Shown here: positions 27,959 to 39,519 of the stretch, one piece after another | How positions within the stretch are numbered: position 1 is the first letter of the stretch | Layout of the letters: each line of letters begins with the position of its first letter | Source: Arthrobacter sp. NicSoilB4 | GTDB lineage: Bacteria; Actinomycetota; Actinomycetes; Actinomycetales; Micrococcaceae | Assembly (NCBI RefSeq): GCF_019977335.1 | Contig: NZ_AP024653.1 | Span: 2,480,001-2,544,000 of the forward strand | Direction of reading: 5' to 3' | Length of the DNA stretch: 64,000 nt | Notes under the pieces: model-generated | The model's database searches: none | Seen by the model: only the letters and a program-made list of their open reading frames with translations | Told to the model about the DNA's origin: nothing | Made by a program: the position numbers and the translations under genes

Positions 27959-30744
27959 CGGACCACTTTCGTTGCAATCGGAATCCAGCAAAGTACAGCC
28001 ACGAGCCCGGCGATAGCGGCCCAGAGTGCGGCATAGGGGGCGAGGAGGAGGCTGACGCCCAGGGCGCCGAGGATACCCAGCGGCAGCGCGACCGTCCCCA
28101 CCATGGCATTTTCGAAGAGGCGGACCTGGCCCAGCATGTCCGGGTTCCAGCCCATCGCCTGCAGGGTGCCGAGGTATTGGCGCTTGGCCTGCAGCTCGAA
28201 CCGGCCCGTGACCATCGTGAGCACGAGGCCCACGGCGACGCCGGACAGTCCGAGGATGATGCTCGGCAGTGCGATGGACGTGGCAGCCAGCCCGCTGAGG
28301 GCGCTCGCACCGGCGGCGCGGGGAATGTCGATCAGCAGGGCGACCATGCCGCCGACCGCTGCCGCGAAGACGCCGACGGCGACGGCCAGGGAGATGGTGT
28401 TGAACTTGTTCGTGCTCAACTGGCGGTTGGCGAACGTCAGCGGGGAGTCCACGGCGATGAGGCGCTCATCGTGCTGCGGTTCCTGGTCCACGACCTCGCG
28501 GTGGCGCAGCTGTTGCGCGGCGAAGAAGGCTGCGCCTGCGTAGAGCACCAGCACGGCTGCCGAGACGATGGCCGTGGCCGGGTTCCAGCTCACCAGGCTC
28601 AGGACGATTCCGGCGACGGCCAGCAGGGCGGCCCCCACCCCGAATTCGGCAAGCACCCAGGACCGTATCCGGCGCTGGGTCCAGCCCATGGCGCGCAGGG
28701 TTCCGGCCTCGGTGCGGCGTTTCCGGACGTAGCTCACGGTCGAGGCGCCGGTCAGCAGGGCCGCGCCGCAGAGGGTGAGGAAGAGCAGCGTCAGGTTGGT
28801 GGCGGTGAGGGAACCGGAGACGGCGTCCGCGGCGTCCTGGCGGACCCACGACTGCTGCACGGTGCCGAGCGGGGTTTCCTTGCCGGCGTCGTCCTTGGCG
28901 TATCCGGGGACGAAGATGCTCGCGTCCTCGCGGGCCGAGCCGGCAACGATGGTTGCCTGGAGGCCCATGTCGCGGATCTCGTTGGCGAGCTTCTCCACCT
29001 CGGGCTGTGCTTCTTTCCAGCTGCCCGGCGCCTTGGCGCGGATGCGCACGGCGTCGATCACGGCGGCGTTGTCCTCGTAGCCGCGGGCGGCGGCGAGGCC
29101 GTAGTAGTCGGTGATGGCGCCGGCGGACTGGCTGGCCAGGCCCGTGGCGCTGAGCGAGGGCTTGAGTTCGGTGTTCTCGACGTCCTTGCCGGAGGCATCC
29201 TTGGTGAGCGTGAACGGAGTGGGGTCATAGCCGCCCAGTGGCAGGCGGTTGACGTCGCCGGCGGCCTCCTTGACCTGCTCGGCGTCGAACGTGCCGTAAA
29301 CCATGGCGAGCGGCGTGGCGAGCTTCTTGCCGGTCTCCAGGTTTGAACGGTAGGAGCGCTCGTCGACGGGCTTGCGCTGGGTCTGGTCCACAGGGGCGCC
29401 CTGGGCGGATTTCTCCGGGAGGCGGTTCACCGTGACCCAGTCGCCGGGAGTGGCACTCTTGTCCACGGCGCCGTTGCCGGCGGTCTCGCCGTCGGTGTAC
29501 TTCGGGGCGGAGGCGAAGTCGGTGCTCCAGGTGGCGGGGTTGTAGAGGCCCTGGCTGAAACTTCCTGCGTCGCCGAGCAGCTGGCTGAGATCTTTGGACC
29601 CGGGCCAGGCCAGGGCGAACGGGGACTTGGACACGAACGGCAGGTAGTCCTTGTCCAGCGAGCGGGTCACGGTCCCGACGTCCTTGGTGACCTTGCCGGA
29701 GGCGTCGATTTCCTCGATCTTGACCGAGTACTTGAGGTCAAGGGAGGTGCCGGAGCGGACAATCAGCGGAATCGCCTGCGAGTTTTCGGTCAGCTGGCCG
29801 TTGCGCTTGGCCTGCTGGTACTGGCTCATCAAAGGCGCCCAGTACTTGAGCTTGACGCCGAGGAAATCGGGGCCTTCCTTCAGTTCGTCCATGCCGATGC
29901 CGGTGGTGAAGAGGCTTTCGAAGTGCCGGCCGATGGCCCCGGCGTTGCGGGCGTCGGCGGGCGGCGCCTTCTCCAGCGGGGCGAGGAAGTCCCCGGCGCT
30001 GCCGAGCAGGGCGCGCTCGGAGACGGGGTCGACGGCGACAACGGATTCCGTCACCTGCGGCGCGAGCGGCAAGGAGACGGCGAGGTTGAAGAGGTTGTGC
30101 TCGGAGCCGCCGGCCGGGGCCGGGAACTTGATGCCGGTCTCCCCCTCGGGGCCCTCTATGCGGACGTTCTTGCCGCCGGCCACCTGCTCTTCGACGAGCT
30201 GAGCCTTGCCGAGGGATCCTTCGGCCGAGGTCTTGAACAGGGTGTGATCGGACTGGCCGTCGGAACTGACGGCGCTGGCGGTGAGCCGGTACGTCTTGGG
30301 CGTGTCGGACAGGACCGACTCCGCGGCGGGCCACTTGGACGGATCGGTGGCGCTGGGGTCCCCTGCGGTGCCGGCGAGTCCGGCGTTGAAGCCGAGGTAG
30401 TCCGTGGCCTCCAGGCGCGGGGACTCGAGGTTCTGGGTGACGCGGGAGACGAGGCTGATTGGGGCCGCCACGGACGTGCCGGAGAGCTTACGGAGTGAGT
30501 CCAGCTGCTCGAAGCTGATGCCGCCCTGGCCGGCGGCGATTTCCGGCTGCATGAGCCCGCCGTTGTCAGGGGCCTTGGCCTGGACGAGGACGTCGTAGAG
30601 CCCCCGCGAGTTCTGGTCAACGGTCCTGTTCAGGGCGGCCTGCGACTGGCCCTGGACGAGGACCGACAGGCACATGGCCACGATCAAAATGGACGCGGTC
30701 AGCAGAAGCACTCTGCTTCTGATGAACCTCTGGACGGCGTTCAT
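27955..30744 (-). CDS. FtsX-family ABC permease with large extracytoplasmic domain
   Basis: 929 aa. One N-terminal membrane span (about residues 12-32), a very long extracytoplasmic region of about 590 residues, then the FtsX core spans (LTLLFLTLCGAALLTGAS; AEFGVGAALLAVAGIVLS) and a second set near the C-terminus. The ATG at 30744 has AGGAG 5 nt upstream; the frame is open 12 codons further but lacks a ribosome site. It pairs with the ATPase downstream. The size of the external domain suggests mechanotransmission or binding rather than simple transport; its ligand is unknown. Confidence 0.85.
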   Translation of the reverse strand: MNAVQRFIRSRVLLLTASILIVAMCLSVLVQGQSQAALNRTVDQNSRGLYDVLVQAKAPDNGGLMQPEIAAGQGGISFEQLDSLRKLSGTSVAAPISLVSRVTQNLESPRLEATDYLGFNAGLAGTAGDPSATDPSKWPAAESVLSDTPKTYRLTASAVSSDGQSDHTLFKTSAEGSLGKAQLVEEQVAGGKNVRIEGPEGETGIKFPAPAGGSEHNLFNLAVSLPLAPQVTESVVAVDPVSERALLGSAGDFLAPLEKAPPADARNAGAIGRHFESLFTTGIGMDELKEGPDFLGVKLKYWAPLMSQYQQAKRNGQLTENSQAIPLIVRSGTSLDLKYSVKIEEIDASGKVTKDVGTVTRSLDKDYLPFVSKSPFALAWPGSKDLSQLLGDAGSFSQGLYNPATWSTDFASAPKYTDGETAGNGAVDKSATPGDWVTVNRLPEKSAQGAPVDQTQRKPVDERSYRSNLETGKKLATPLAMVYGTFDAEQVKEAAGDVNRLPLGGYDPTPFTLTKDASGKDVENTELKPSLSATGLASQSAGAITDYYGLAAARGYEDNAAVIDAVRIRAKAPGSWKEAQPEVEKLANEIRDMGLQATIVAGSAREDASIFVPGYAKDDAGKETPLGTVQQSWVRQDAADAVSGSLTATNLTLLFLTLCGAALLTGASTVSYVRKRRTEAGTLRAMGWTQRRIRSWVLAEFGVGAALLAVAGIVLSLVSWNPATAIVSAAVLVLYAGAAFFAAQQLRHREVVDQEPQHDERLIAVDSPLTFANRQLSTNKFNTISLAVAVGVFAAAVGGMVALLIDIPRAAGASALSGLAATSIALPSIILGLSGVAVGLVLTMVTGRFELQAKRQYLGTLQAMGWNPDMLGQVRLFENAMVGTVALPLGILGALGVSLLLAPYAALWAAIAGLVAVLCWIPIATKVVR

Positions 30745-30898
30745 TGGGCTCCTGAAAGCTGGATTGCGTGCGCACACCACCGTTCATTCCACGCGGAATT
30801 GAAGGCGTCCCCTGCCGGGTGTGCAAAAGTAAAGGCCGGACTGCCGGCCGGATCCGAAATTCGGACCTAGCCATTGTACGCAGACCAGCCATGCGTTC

Positions 30899-30938
30899 GC
30901 GGACACCGGCGGCGGTCAGTCCCGCCGCCGGTGTCCGC
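30899..30938 (-). terminator. Hairpin downstream of serA
   Basis: Perfect 17-bp GC-rich arms around a 6-nt loop, 11 nt after the serA stop. No T run follows on the minus strand. It would separate serA from the ABC transporter operon. Confidence 0.65.
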
Positions 30939-30948
30939 GGAGGAAAAA

Positions 30949-32544
30949 TCAGTCCTCGAGATCGACTTCGCGCACCATGTCGGCGCCGATTCCGGCCTTG
31001 ATGGCGTCCAGGACCTGCTGCGGAACGGAGCTGTCGATGGTCAGCAGCGCGAGCACCTGGCCGCCCTCGTCATGCCGCGCCACCTGCATGCCGGCGATGT
31101 TGATGTTGTTCATGCCGAGGATGTGCCCGATGGTACCGATCACGCCGGGGCGGTCCGAGTAGGCGACCACAACAAGGTGTTCGCTGATCGGGATCTCCAC
31201 CTCGAAGCCGTTGATCCCCACGAGCTTCTGTACCTGCTTGGGCCCGGTCAGGGTGCCGGCCACGGAAATCTGCGAGCCGTCGCTCAGCGCGCCCCGCAGC
31301 GTCAGGACGTTGCGGTACGACTCGGTGTCCGGCGTGGTGATCAGACGGACGTTGATGCCCCGCTGCTCGGCGATCACGGGGGCGTTGACGTAGGAGACCT
31401 GCTCGGTGACGACGTCGGCGAAAATGCCCTTGAGTGCCGCGAGTTCGAGCACCTTGACGTCGAGGGAGGAGATTTCCCCGGCAACCTCGACGTCGAACTG
31501 GGTGAGCGAGGCGTGCGTCATCGCGGTGAAGATGCGGCCCAGCTTTTCCACCAGTGCGATGCCCGGCCGGACGTCCGGGGCGATGACGCCGCCGGCCACG
31601 TTGACAGCATCAGGAACAAGCTCCCCGGCCAGGGCCAGGCGGACGGACCGTGCGACCGAGACGCCGGCCTTTTCCTGCGCTTCGTCCGTGGACGCGCCCA
31701 GGTGCGGCGTGACAACAACGTTGTCCATCTTGAAGAACGGCAGGTCGGTGCTGGGTTCCTTGACGAACACGTCGACGCCGGCTCCGGCGATTTCGCCGGC
31801 CTCCAGAGCGGCGTAGAGGGCTTCCTCGTCGACAAGGCCGCCGCGGGCAACGTTGATGACGTAGGCGGTGCTCTTCATCTTCTTGAAGGACTCGGCGCCG
31901 AGCATGCCGACGGTCTCCGGCGTCTTGGGCATGTGGATGCTGATGAAGTCGGACTGCGCCAGCAGCTCGTCAAAGGTCACCAGCTGCACGCCGAGCTGGG
32001 CGGCGCGGGCCGAGGTGATGTACGGATCATAGGCGAGGATCTTGGTGTCGAAGCCCTTCAGGCGGGCTGCCACCAGGGCGCCGATCCGGCCCAGGCCGAT
32101 GATGCCGATCTTCTTCTCGAAGAGTTCGGTGCCTGTGTACTTGGAGCGCTTCCACTCGCCGTCCTTGAGCGCGGCGGACGCCTGCGGGATGTGGCGGGCG
32201 AGGCTGAGGATGTGGCCGACCGTCAGTTCCGCTGCGGAGACGATGTTCGAGGTGGGAGCGTTCACCACCATGACACCGGCCTGGGTGGCGGCCTTGATGT
32301 CGACGTTGTCGAGGCCGACGCCTGCGCGGGCGATCACCTTGAGGTTCTTTGCGGCGGCGATGGCCTCGGCGTCCACCTGGGTGGCGGAGCGGACCAGGAT
32401 CGCGTCGACGTCGGCGATCGCAGAGAGCAGCTGCGAACGGTCCGCGCCGTCGGTCTGCCGGATTTCAAAGTCCGGGCCGAGGGCGTCGATCGTGGCGGGC
32501 GAAAGTTCCTCAGCGAGGAGTACTACAGGTTTGGTGCTTGTCAC
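30949..32544 (-). CDS. serA: D-3-phosphoglycerate dehydrogenase
   Basis: 531 aa, the long actinobacterial form: catalytic and NAD domains (GLGRIGALVA), an intervening ASB-type domain, and a C-terminal ACT domain that in relatives binds serine. The catalytic Arg lies in NVARGGLVDE and the His in TPHLGAST. It starts serine synthesis by oxidising 3-phosphoglycerate. GTG start with AAAGAGG upstream. It lies 135 nt after ilvC, with a small hairpin in the gap, so it may be separately controlled. Confidence 0.95.
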   Translation of the reverse strand: MTSTKPVVLLAEELSPATIDALGPDFEIRQTDGADRSQLLSAIADVDAILVRSATQVDAEAIAAAKNLKVIARAGVGLDNVDIKAATQAGVMVVNAPTSNIVSAAELTVGHILSLARHIPQASAALKDGEWKRSKYTGTELFEKKIGIIGLGRIGALVAARLKGFDTKILAYDPYITSARAAQLGVQLVTFDELLAQSDFISIHMPKTPETVGMLGAESFKKMKSTAYVINVARGGLVDEEALYAALEAGEIAGAGVDVFVKEPSTDLPFFKMDNVVVTPHLGASTDEAQEKAGVSVARSVRLALAGELVPDAVNVAGGVIAPDVRPGIALVEKLGRIFTAMTHASLTQFDVEVAGEISSLDVKVLELAALKGIFADVVTEQVSYVNAPVIAEQRGINVRLITTPDTESYRNVLTLRGALSDGSQISVAGTLTGPKQVQKLVGINGFEVEIPISEHLVVVAYSDRPGVIGTIGHILGMNNINIAGMQVARHDEGGQVLALLTIDSSVPQQVLDAIKAGIGADMVREVDLED

Positions 32545-32634
32545 CGGTGACCTCTTTAGCTCTCTTGTATAACAGGCGTGGATTTTGGTGAAACGGGCGG
32601 TGCGGGAACTGCAGGTGGTGCTCCACAGCAGGGA

Positions 32635-32662
32635 AGCCGGACCCCAGTAATGGTGTCCGGCT
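32635..32662 (-). terminator. Small hairpin after ilvC
   Basis: An 8-bp stem (AGCCGGAC with GTCCGGCT), extended by imperfect pairs, lies 18 nt after the ilvC stop. It is modest and lacks a T run, so partial read-through into serA is likely. Confidence 0.45.
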
Positions 32663-32679
32663 CCCCTGCCGGTCAGTGC

Positions 32680-34300
<1,621 letters not shown>

Positions 34301-34302
34301 GT

Positions 34303-36201
34303 TCAGTCCTCCTCTTCCCATTCCGGGGTCATGTTGCGGGCAACCTGGATCTGGTCATTGCTGACTCCGGCGGGGACCATCGGCCACACCATGGAGTTGG
34401 GGCTGACGACGAAGTCGATAACCACGGGGCGGTCGTTGATTTCCAAGGCCTTCTGGATGGTGGCGTCGATGTCCTCGTCGCGGTCGCAGCGGAATGCGGC
34501 GCAGCCGTAGGCGTCAGCCAGCTTGACGAAGTCCGGGATCCGGACGGTGTCATGGCCGGTGTTGAGGTCGGTGTTGGAGTAGCGGCCCTCGTAGAAGAGC
34601 GTCTGCCACTGCCGCACCATGCCGAGGGAGGAGTTGTTGATGATGGCAACCTTGATCGGGATCTTGTTGATCGCGCAGGTGGCGAGTTCCTGGTTGGTCA
34701 TCTGGAAGCAGCCGTCGCCGTCGATGGCCCACACCACGCGGTCCGGGTTGCCCACCTTGGCGCCCATGGCGGCCGGTACGGCGTAGCCCATGGTGCCGGC
34801 CCCGCCGGAGTTCAGCCAGGCGTGCGGGCGTTCGTACTTGATGAACTGCGAAGCCCACATCTGGTGCTGTCCCACGCCGGCCACGTACACGCCTTCGGGG
34901 CCGGTGAGGGCGCCGATGCGTTCGATGACGCGCTGCGGGGCGCTGAGGCCGTCGTCGGGTTCGGTCCAGCCCAGCGGGTAGGTCTCCTTGAGGTTGTTCA
35001 GGAAGGCCCACCAGTTGGTGTAGTCCGGGGTGCCGGAGACGGCGAACAGTGCGCGGAGGGCGTCGCTGAGTTCCGGGATGATCTCCTTGACCGAGCCAAC
35101 GATCGGCACATCGGCGGTGCGGTTCTTGGAGATCTCCGCCGGGTCGATGTCAGCGTGGATAACCTTGGCGTTCGGGGCGAAGGACTTCAGCACGCCGGTT
35201 ACCCGGTCATCGAAACGTGCCCCGAGTGTGATCAGCAGGTCCGACTGCTGCAGGGCGGTCACGGCCGAGACCGTGCCGTGCATGCCCGGCATGCCGACGT
35301 GCTGCGGGTGCGAGTCCGGGAAGACGCCGCGGGCCATGAGGGTGGTGACCACGGGGGCGCCGGAGAGTTCCGCCAGTTCCAGCAGCTCCGCCGAGGCGTG
35401 GGCCTTGACGACTCCGCCGCCCACGTAGAGCACGGGCTTGCTGGCTGCCGCGATGAGCCGGGCGGCTTCGCGGACCTGCTTGTTGTGGCCGCGGAGCACC
35501 GGGTGGTAGCCGGGCAGGTCGACCTTGGGCGGCCAGGAGAAGGTCATCTGGCCCTGCTGGGCGTCCTTGGCGACGTCCACCAGGACGGGCCCCGGGCGGC
35601 CGGTCGAGGCAAGGTGGAACGCCTCGGCCATGACGTGCGGGATGTCGTTGGGGTCGGTGACCAGGAACGAGTGCTTCGTGATCGGCATGGTGATGCCGAC
35701 GATGTCCGCCTCCTGGAACGCATCGGTGCCGATGACCCCGCTGGAGACCTGGCCGGTGATGGCCACTATCGGCACGGAGTCCATGTGGGCGTCCATGATG
35801 GCGGTAACGAGGTTGGTGGCGCCCGGACCCGAGGTGGCGATGCAGACGCCGACCCGTCCGGTAACCATGGCGTAGCCTTGCGCGGCGTGGCCGGCTCCCT
35901 GTTCGTGACGGACCAGAACGTGGTTCATTCGGGAAGCCATCAAGGGGTCATAGGTGGGCAGGATCGCGCCACCGGGCAAACCAAAAATATCCTCCACGCC
36001 GAGTTCTTCGAGCGCGCGGACAATTGCTTGTGAACCGGTCATCACCGTCGGGGGTACGACGTTGTTCGGTCCAAGGACAGGAGAGACGGCAGCAGTGTCG
36101 ACGCCGGCGTCGGCCGGACGTTCGACGCGTTCCGGAGCCTTGGGGGCTCCAGCGGACTTAGTGGCCATCAGCGAAGGGCTGATCGGCGATCCTTTGCTCA
36201 T
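34303..36201 (-). CDS. ilvB: Acetolactate synthase large (catalytic) subunit
   Basis: 632 aa. The catalytic Glu is in [13 protein letters not shown], the FAD region follows in the middle domain, and the ThDP motif begins [12 protein letters not shown] and ends in NN. It condenses pyruvate with pyruvate or 2-oxobutyrate. The first ~45 residues are a Pro/Ala/Val extension. A leader ORF and terminator upstream show control by attenuation, and a TGAGAC motif lies further upstream. It is the first gene of ilvB-ilvN-ilvC. Confidence 0.97.
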   Translation of the reverse strand: MSKGSPISPSLMATKSAGAPKAPERVERPADAGVDTAAVSPVLGPNNVVPPTVMTGSQAIVRALEELGVEDIFGLPGGAILPTYDPLMASRMNHVLVRHEQGAGHAAQGYAMVTGRVGVCIATSGPGATNLVTAIMDAHMDSVPIVAITGQVSSGVIGTDAFQEADIVGITMPITKHSFLVTDPNDIPHVMAEAFHLASTGRPGPVLVDVAKDAQQGQMTFSWPPKVDLPGYHPVLRGHNKQVREAARLIAAASKPVLYVGGGVVKAHASAELLELAELSGAPVVTTLMARGVFPDSHPQHVGMPGMHGTVSAVTALQQSDLLITLGARFDDRVTGVLKSFAPNAKVIHADIDPAEISKNRTADVPIVGSVKEIIPELSDALRALFAVSGTPDYTNWWAFLNNLKETYPLGWTEPDDGLSAPQRVIERIGALTGPEGVYVAGVGQHQMWASQFIKYERPHAWLNSGGAGTMGYAVPAAMGAKVGNPDRVVWAIDGDGCFQMTNQELATCAINKIPIKVAIINNSSLGMVRQWQTLFYEGRYSNTDLNTGHDTVRIPDFVKLADAYGCAAFRCDRDEDIDATIQKALEINDRPVVIDFVVSPNSMVWPMVPAGVSNDQIQVARNMTPEWEEED

Positions 36202-36290
36202 CGGACTCTTCCTTAGTGGATCTACGGTGGGATCTTCGGTGATCGTGGAACTGCTGGTACTGCATGATGCTGGTGTTACCGGTGGTGCGG

Positions 36291-36332
36291 AAATAAAAAA
36301 ACCCCTCAGCCTGACGGCTCTTCGAGGGGTTT
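36291..36332 (-). terminator. Attenuator terminator of the ilvB leader
   Basis: On the minus strand AAACCCCTC (36324-36332) pairs with GAGGGGTTT (36299-36307), with an inner AGCC/GGCT stem, and a TTTTTTATTT run follows. It lies 90 nt upstream of the ilvB ATG and 28 nt after the leader stop, so it must be bypassed for ilvB expression. Confidence 0.92.
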
Positions 36333-36360
36333 GCGCGTGACGGTTCGTTACCAGTTGCGG

Positions 36361-36432
36361 CTATGGAGCCACGCGCTTGGTAAGTACGACGAATGCATCT
36401 GCAGCAACGCCGGCGGTAACGATCTCGATCAT
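36361..36432 (-). CDS. ilvB leader peptide
   Basis: A 23-codon ORF (ATG at 36432, TAG at 36361) with AGAGGGA upstream. Eight of its residues are branched-chain: Ile2, Ile4, Val5, Val9, Val15, Val16, Leu17 and Val21. Two competing pairings are visible. GGTAACG (36346-36352, minus strand) can pair with leader codons at 36415-36421, and CACGCGC (36333-36339) can pair with 36370-36376 within the leader's 3' end. These cross, so they exclude each other. This is a ribosome-stalling attenuation layout like that described for C. glutamicum ilvBNC. Confidence 0.88.
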   Translation of the reverse strand: MIEIVTAGVAADAFVVLTKRVAP

Positions 36433-36462
36433 GCGTTCAGTTTTCCCTCTTAGTAAGACACG

Positions 36463-36496
36463 TGTCAACGAGCGCCGCGCTTGTCTCACTATCTGG
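36463..36496 (-). promoter_or_regulatory. ilvB promoter region with LtbR-like site
   Basis: On the minus strand CCAGATAGTGAGAC (36483-36496) is a close match to the LtbR motif and to the sites before leuC and leuB. About 15 nt downstream is TTGACA (36463-36468), a good -35 element. No clear -10 follows at 17 nt, so the exact start site is open. A GGACA-N4-TGTCC repeat overlaps the outer edge. Confidence 0.6.
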
Positions 36497-36584
36497 ACAA
36501 CGCTGTCCACTAGCTGGGACCCTCTTTTCCCTAGGTAGCCCTGCGGCGTTCGGCTGCAGGGCCTAATAAGGGGATTCCGAGGGC

Positions 36585-36620
36585 CCCTGAGGCTGCGGCG
36601 CCAGCGCCGCAGCCTCAGGG
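36585..36620 (-). terminator. Hairpin after ilvD
   Basis: Perfect 17-bp arms, CCCTGAGGCTGCGGCGC and its complement, with a 2-nt spacer, 6 nt after the ilvD stop. There is no T run. It separates ilvD from the ilvB promoter region. Confidence 0.75.
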
Positions 36621-36626
36621 TAGGAA

Positions 36627-38348
36627 TTACCCGCAGTAGGCGCCGGTGGAGGCGCTGTGGACGAGCTTGGCGTACTTGGCGAGCACACCCTTGGTGAACT
36701 TGGCCGGGAGCGGCTCCCAGCCGACCTTGCGGGCGTCGAGCTCGGCCTCGTCGACCAGGAGGTCGAAGCTGCGGGCGGCGATGTCCACGCGGATCCGGTC
36801 GCCGTCCTTGACGAAGGCGATGGGGCCGCCGTCGACGGCTTCCGGGGCGACGTGGCCGATGCAGAGGCCCGTGGTTCCGCCGGAGAAGCGGCCGTCGGTC
36901 AGCAGCAGCACGTCCTTGCCGAGGCCCGCGCCCTTGATGGCGCCGGTGATGGCGAGCATTTCGCGCATGCCCGGGCCGCCCTTGGGGCCTTCGTAACGGA
37001 TGACGACGACGTCGCCGGACTTGATCCGGCCCTTGTCGAGTGCATCCAGGGCACCCTGTTCGCGCTCGAAGACGCGGGCGGTGCCCTCGAAGACGTCGGC
37101 GTCGAAGCCGGCGCTCTTCACGACGGCGCCCTCGGGAGCCATCGTGCCGTGCAGGATGGTGATGCCGCCGGTCTTGTGGATCGGGTTGTCCATGGCACGG
37201 AGGATCTTGCCGTCCAGGTCCGGCGGGTTGATCGCCGCGAGGTTCTCCGCGACAGTCTTACCGGTGACGGTGAGGCAGTCGCCGTGCAGCAGGCCGGCGT
37301 CGAGCAGCGCACGCATGATGACCGGCACGCCGCCGATCTTGTCGACGTCGGTCATGACATAGCGGCCGAACGGCTTGAGGTCACCCAGGTGCGGGATCTT
37401 GTCGCCGATGCGGTTGAAGTCGTCCAGGGTCAGTTCGACCTCGGCCTCGCGGGCGATGGCGAGCAGGTGGAGCACGGCGTTGGTGGAGCCGCCGAAGGCC
37501 ATGGTCACGGCGATGGCGTTCTCGAACGCCTTCTTGGTCATGATGTCGCGGGCGGTGATGCCCTTGCGGAGGAGATTGACGACGGCCTCTCCGGACTTGC
37601 GGGCAAATTCGTCGCGGCGGCGGTCCGCGGAAGGCGGCGCGGCCGAGCCGGGGAGGGACATGCCCAGCGCTTCGCCGATGCAGGCCATGGTGTTGGCGGT
37701 GTACATGCCGCCGCAGGCGCCTTCGCCCGGGCAGATCGCCTTTTCGATGCGGGTAAGGTCCTCCATGCTCATCTTGCCGGCGGCGCAGGCACCCACGGCT
37801 TCGAAGGCGTCAATGAGGGTGACTTCCTTTTCGGAGCCGTCCTCCAGCTTGACCCAGCCGGGCATGATGGAGCCGGCGTAGAGGAAGACACTCGCGAGGT
37901 CCAGGCGGGCAGCCGCCATCAGCATGCCCGGCAGCGACTTGTCGCAGCCGGCCAGGAGCACGGAGCCATCGATGCGCTCGGCCTGCATGACTGTTTCGAC
38001 GGAGTCGGCGATGACTTCGCGGGAGACCAGGGAGAAGTGCATGCCCTCGTGGCCCATGGAGATGCCGTCCGAGACGGAGATGGTGCCGAACTGCATCGGG
38101 AACCCGCCGCCCGCGTGCACGCCTTCCTTGGCGCCTTGGGCAAGCCGGTTCAGCGAGAGGTTGCAGGGAGTGATTTCATTCCAGGAGCTTGCGACGCCGA
38201 TCTGGGGCTTGGCGAAGTCATCGTCCCCCATGCCGACCGCCCGGAACATCCCGCGCGCGGGCGCGGCGTGGATTCCATCGGTGACGACCCGGCTGCGGGG
38301 CTTGATGTCCGGTTGGGTGGTTGTCGCTGTTTGGGTGTCCTCACTCAT
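36627..38348 (-). CDS. ilvD: Dihydroxy-acid dehydratase
   Basis: 573 aa. The Fe-S ligands are visible in [10 protein letters not shown] and [12 protein letters not shown], with conserved ASSWNE near the N-terminus and [19 protein letters not shown] near the C-terminus. It dehydrates 2,3-dihydroxy acids, the third common step of branched-chain synthesis. It is transcribed toward ilvB on the same strand but separated by a terminator. A weaker TGAGAC site lies about 100 nt upstream. Confidence 0.96.
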   Translation of the reverse strand: MSEDTQTATTTQPDIKPRSRVVTDGIHAAPARGMFRAVGMGDDDFAKPQIGVASSWNEITPCNLSLNRLAQGAKEGVHAGGGFPMQFGTISVSDGISMGHEGMHFSLVSREVIADSVETVMQAERIDGSVLLAGCDKSLPGMLMAAARLDLASVFLYAGSIMPGWVKLEDGSEKEVTLIDAFEAVGACAAGKMSMEDLTRIEKAICPGEGACGGMYTANTMACIGEALGMSLPGSAAPPSADRRRDEFARKSGEAVVNLLRKGITARDIMTKKAFENAIAVTMAFGGSTNAVLHLLAIAREAEVELTLDDFNRIGDKIPHLGDLKPFGRYVMTDVDKIGGVPVIMRALLDAGLLHGDCLTVTGKTVAENLAAINPPDLDGKILRAMDNPIHKTGGITILHGTMAPEGAVVKSAGFDADVFEGTARVFEREQGALDALDKGRIKSGDVVVIRYEGPKGGPGMREMLAITGAIKGAGLGKDVLLLTDGRFSGGTTGLCIGHVAPEAVDGGPIAFVKDGDRIRVDIAARSFDLLVDEAELDARKVGWEPLPAKFTKGVLAKYAKLVHSASTGAYCG

Positions 38349-38443
38349 GGGTGAAAGTCTAGGGCTCCGCCGCGGGCCGTAACGACCCGGATTCCAGCAT
38401 TAAGCGGAAAACCGGGAATGTTTCGATCAAATAGTGGACTATC

Positions 38444-38456
38444 GTCTCACCAGGTG
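38444..38456 (-). promoter_or_regulatory. Weak LtbR-like site upstream of ilvD
   Basis: On the minus strand CACCTGGTGAGAC matches the ilvB site at 10 of 13 positions, including all of GTGAGAC. It lies about 95-108 nt upstream of the ilvD ATG. The weaker left half lowers confidence. Confidence 0.4.
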
Positions 38457-38476
38457 GACACCGGGCCTTCGACGGC

Positions 38477-39415
38477 TCAGTTGAGGTGGGCGGCACCACG
38501 GAGTTCAGGTGCCTCGGCGACGGCCTGCGCCTCGGCTTTGAGCAGGGTGAGCACCTGCTGGATGGTGGTCCGGGCGGCGACGTCCGGACGGGCGAGGGCG
38601 ACAATGCTCCGGCTGGCCTTGACCCCGGCCAGCGGGCGCAGCACGAAACCCCTGCCCTGGTTTTTCAGGGCCGTATAGCGCGGCAGCAGGCTCAGGCCGT
38701 GCCCGGCACTGACGAGGGCCTCAAGGACCCGCAGATCAGGGAACAGTTGGGCGCGGACTGCCGGGGAATCGGCCTGCACTTCGATCTGGCGGAGGACCGT
38801 GTCGAACGGGAACCCGTCCGGCACGCCCATCCACGGGTATCCGATCACGTCAGCAGCGCACAATATCTCCTTGCCGGCCAGCGCGTGGCCTTCGGGGATC
38901 GCGACATCGAGCGGCTCGTCCAGGAGAGGCACCACCGTCAGCCCGAGCCGGGCAAAGACATCGGGCCCATCAACACTGTGCGCCAGCACAATGTCATAGT
39001 CGGCGGTCAGGCCCGCGAAGCCGGCCACGTTTGGATCCTCGAAGTGCGCCTGGAAGCGGAGACCGTCGATGGCTTTGACGCGGTGCAGGAGGCCGGGAAG
39101 GAACATCTCGGCGGCGCTCGGGAAGAACGCGGCCTTGACATGGGTCTGCCAGCCGCGCCGGTAGGTGTCGATGGTGGCCTCCGCGCGGGCCATGGCAGTG
39201 GAAACCTCCGCGGCGGCTGACGCCATGGCGAGCCCGGCCTCCGTGAGGCGCACTCCCCTGCCTGATTTTTCGACCAGGACCACGCCCAGCTCGTCCTGCA
39301 GGGTCTTGAGCTGCTGCGAGACGGCGGAAGGTGTGACCCCCATGGCCTCGGCCGTGGCCCCGACCGTGCCGCGGTCAGCCAGTTCCCGGAGAATCCGCAG
39401 TCTCTTGAAATCCAT
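38477..39415 (-). CDS. LysR-family transcriptional regulator
   Basis: 312 aa. The N-terminal winged helix is typical (RILRELADRGTVGATAEAMGVTPSAVSQQLKTLQDELG), followed by a two-lobed substrate-binding domain. It is transcribed toward ilvD with 128 nt between them. LysR proteins usually act on a divergent neighbour, here the sunset-domain gene at 39520, with a 104-nt spacer. The effector is unknown. Confidence 0.88.
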   Translation of the reverse strand: MDFKRLRILRELADRGTVGATAEAMGVTPSAVSQQLKTLQDELGVVLVEKSGRGVRLTEAGLAMASAAAEVSTAMARAEATIDTYRRGWQTHVKAAFFPSAAEMFLPGLLHRVKAIDGLRFQAHFEDPNVAGFAGLTADYDIVLAHSVDGPDVFARLGLTVVPLLDEPLDVAIPEGHALAGKEILCAADVIGYPWMGVPDGFPFDTVLRQIEVQADSPAVRAQLFPDLRVLEALVSAGHGLSLLPRYTALKNQGRGFVLRPLAGVKASRSIVALARPDVAARTTIQQVLTLLKAEAQAVAEAPELRGAAHLN

Positions 39416-39519
39416 GAACAGAGGCTACAGGGCGGGCGGCCCGGAGGGTGGACAGCCCCCTCAGGCGGACGTACCGTCAAACAACGGCAACCTCGCCTTG
39501 TGGACAGAAAGGCTCCGCT

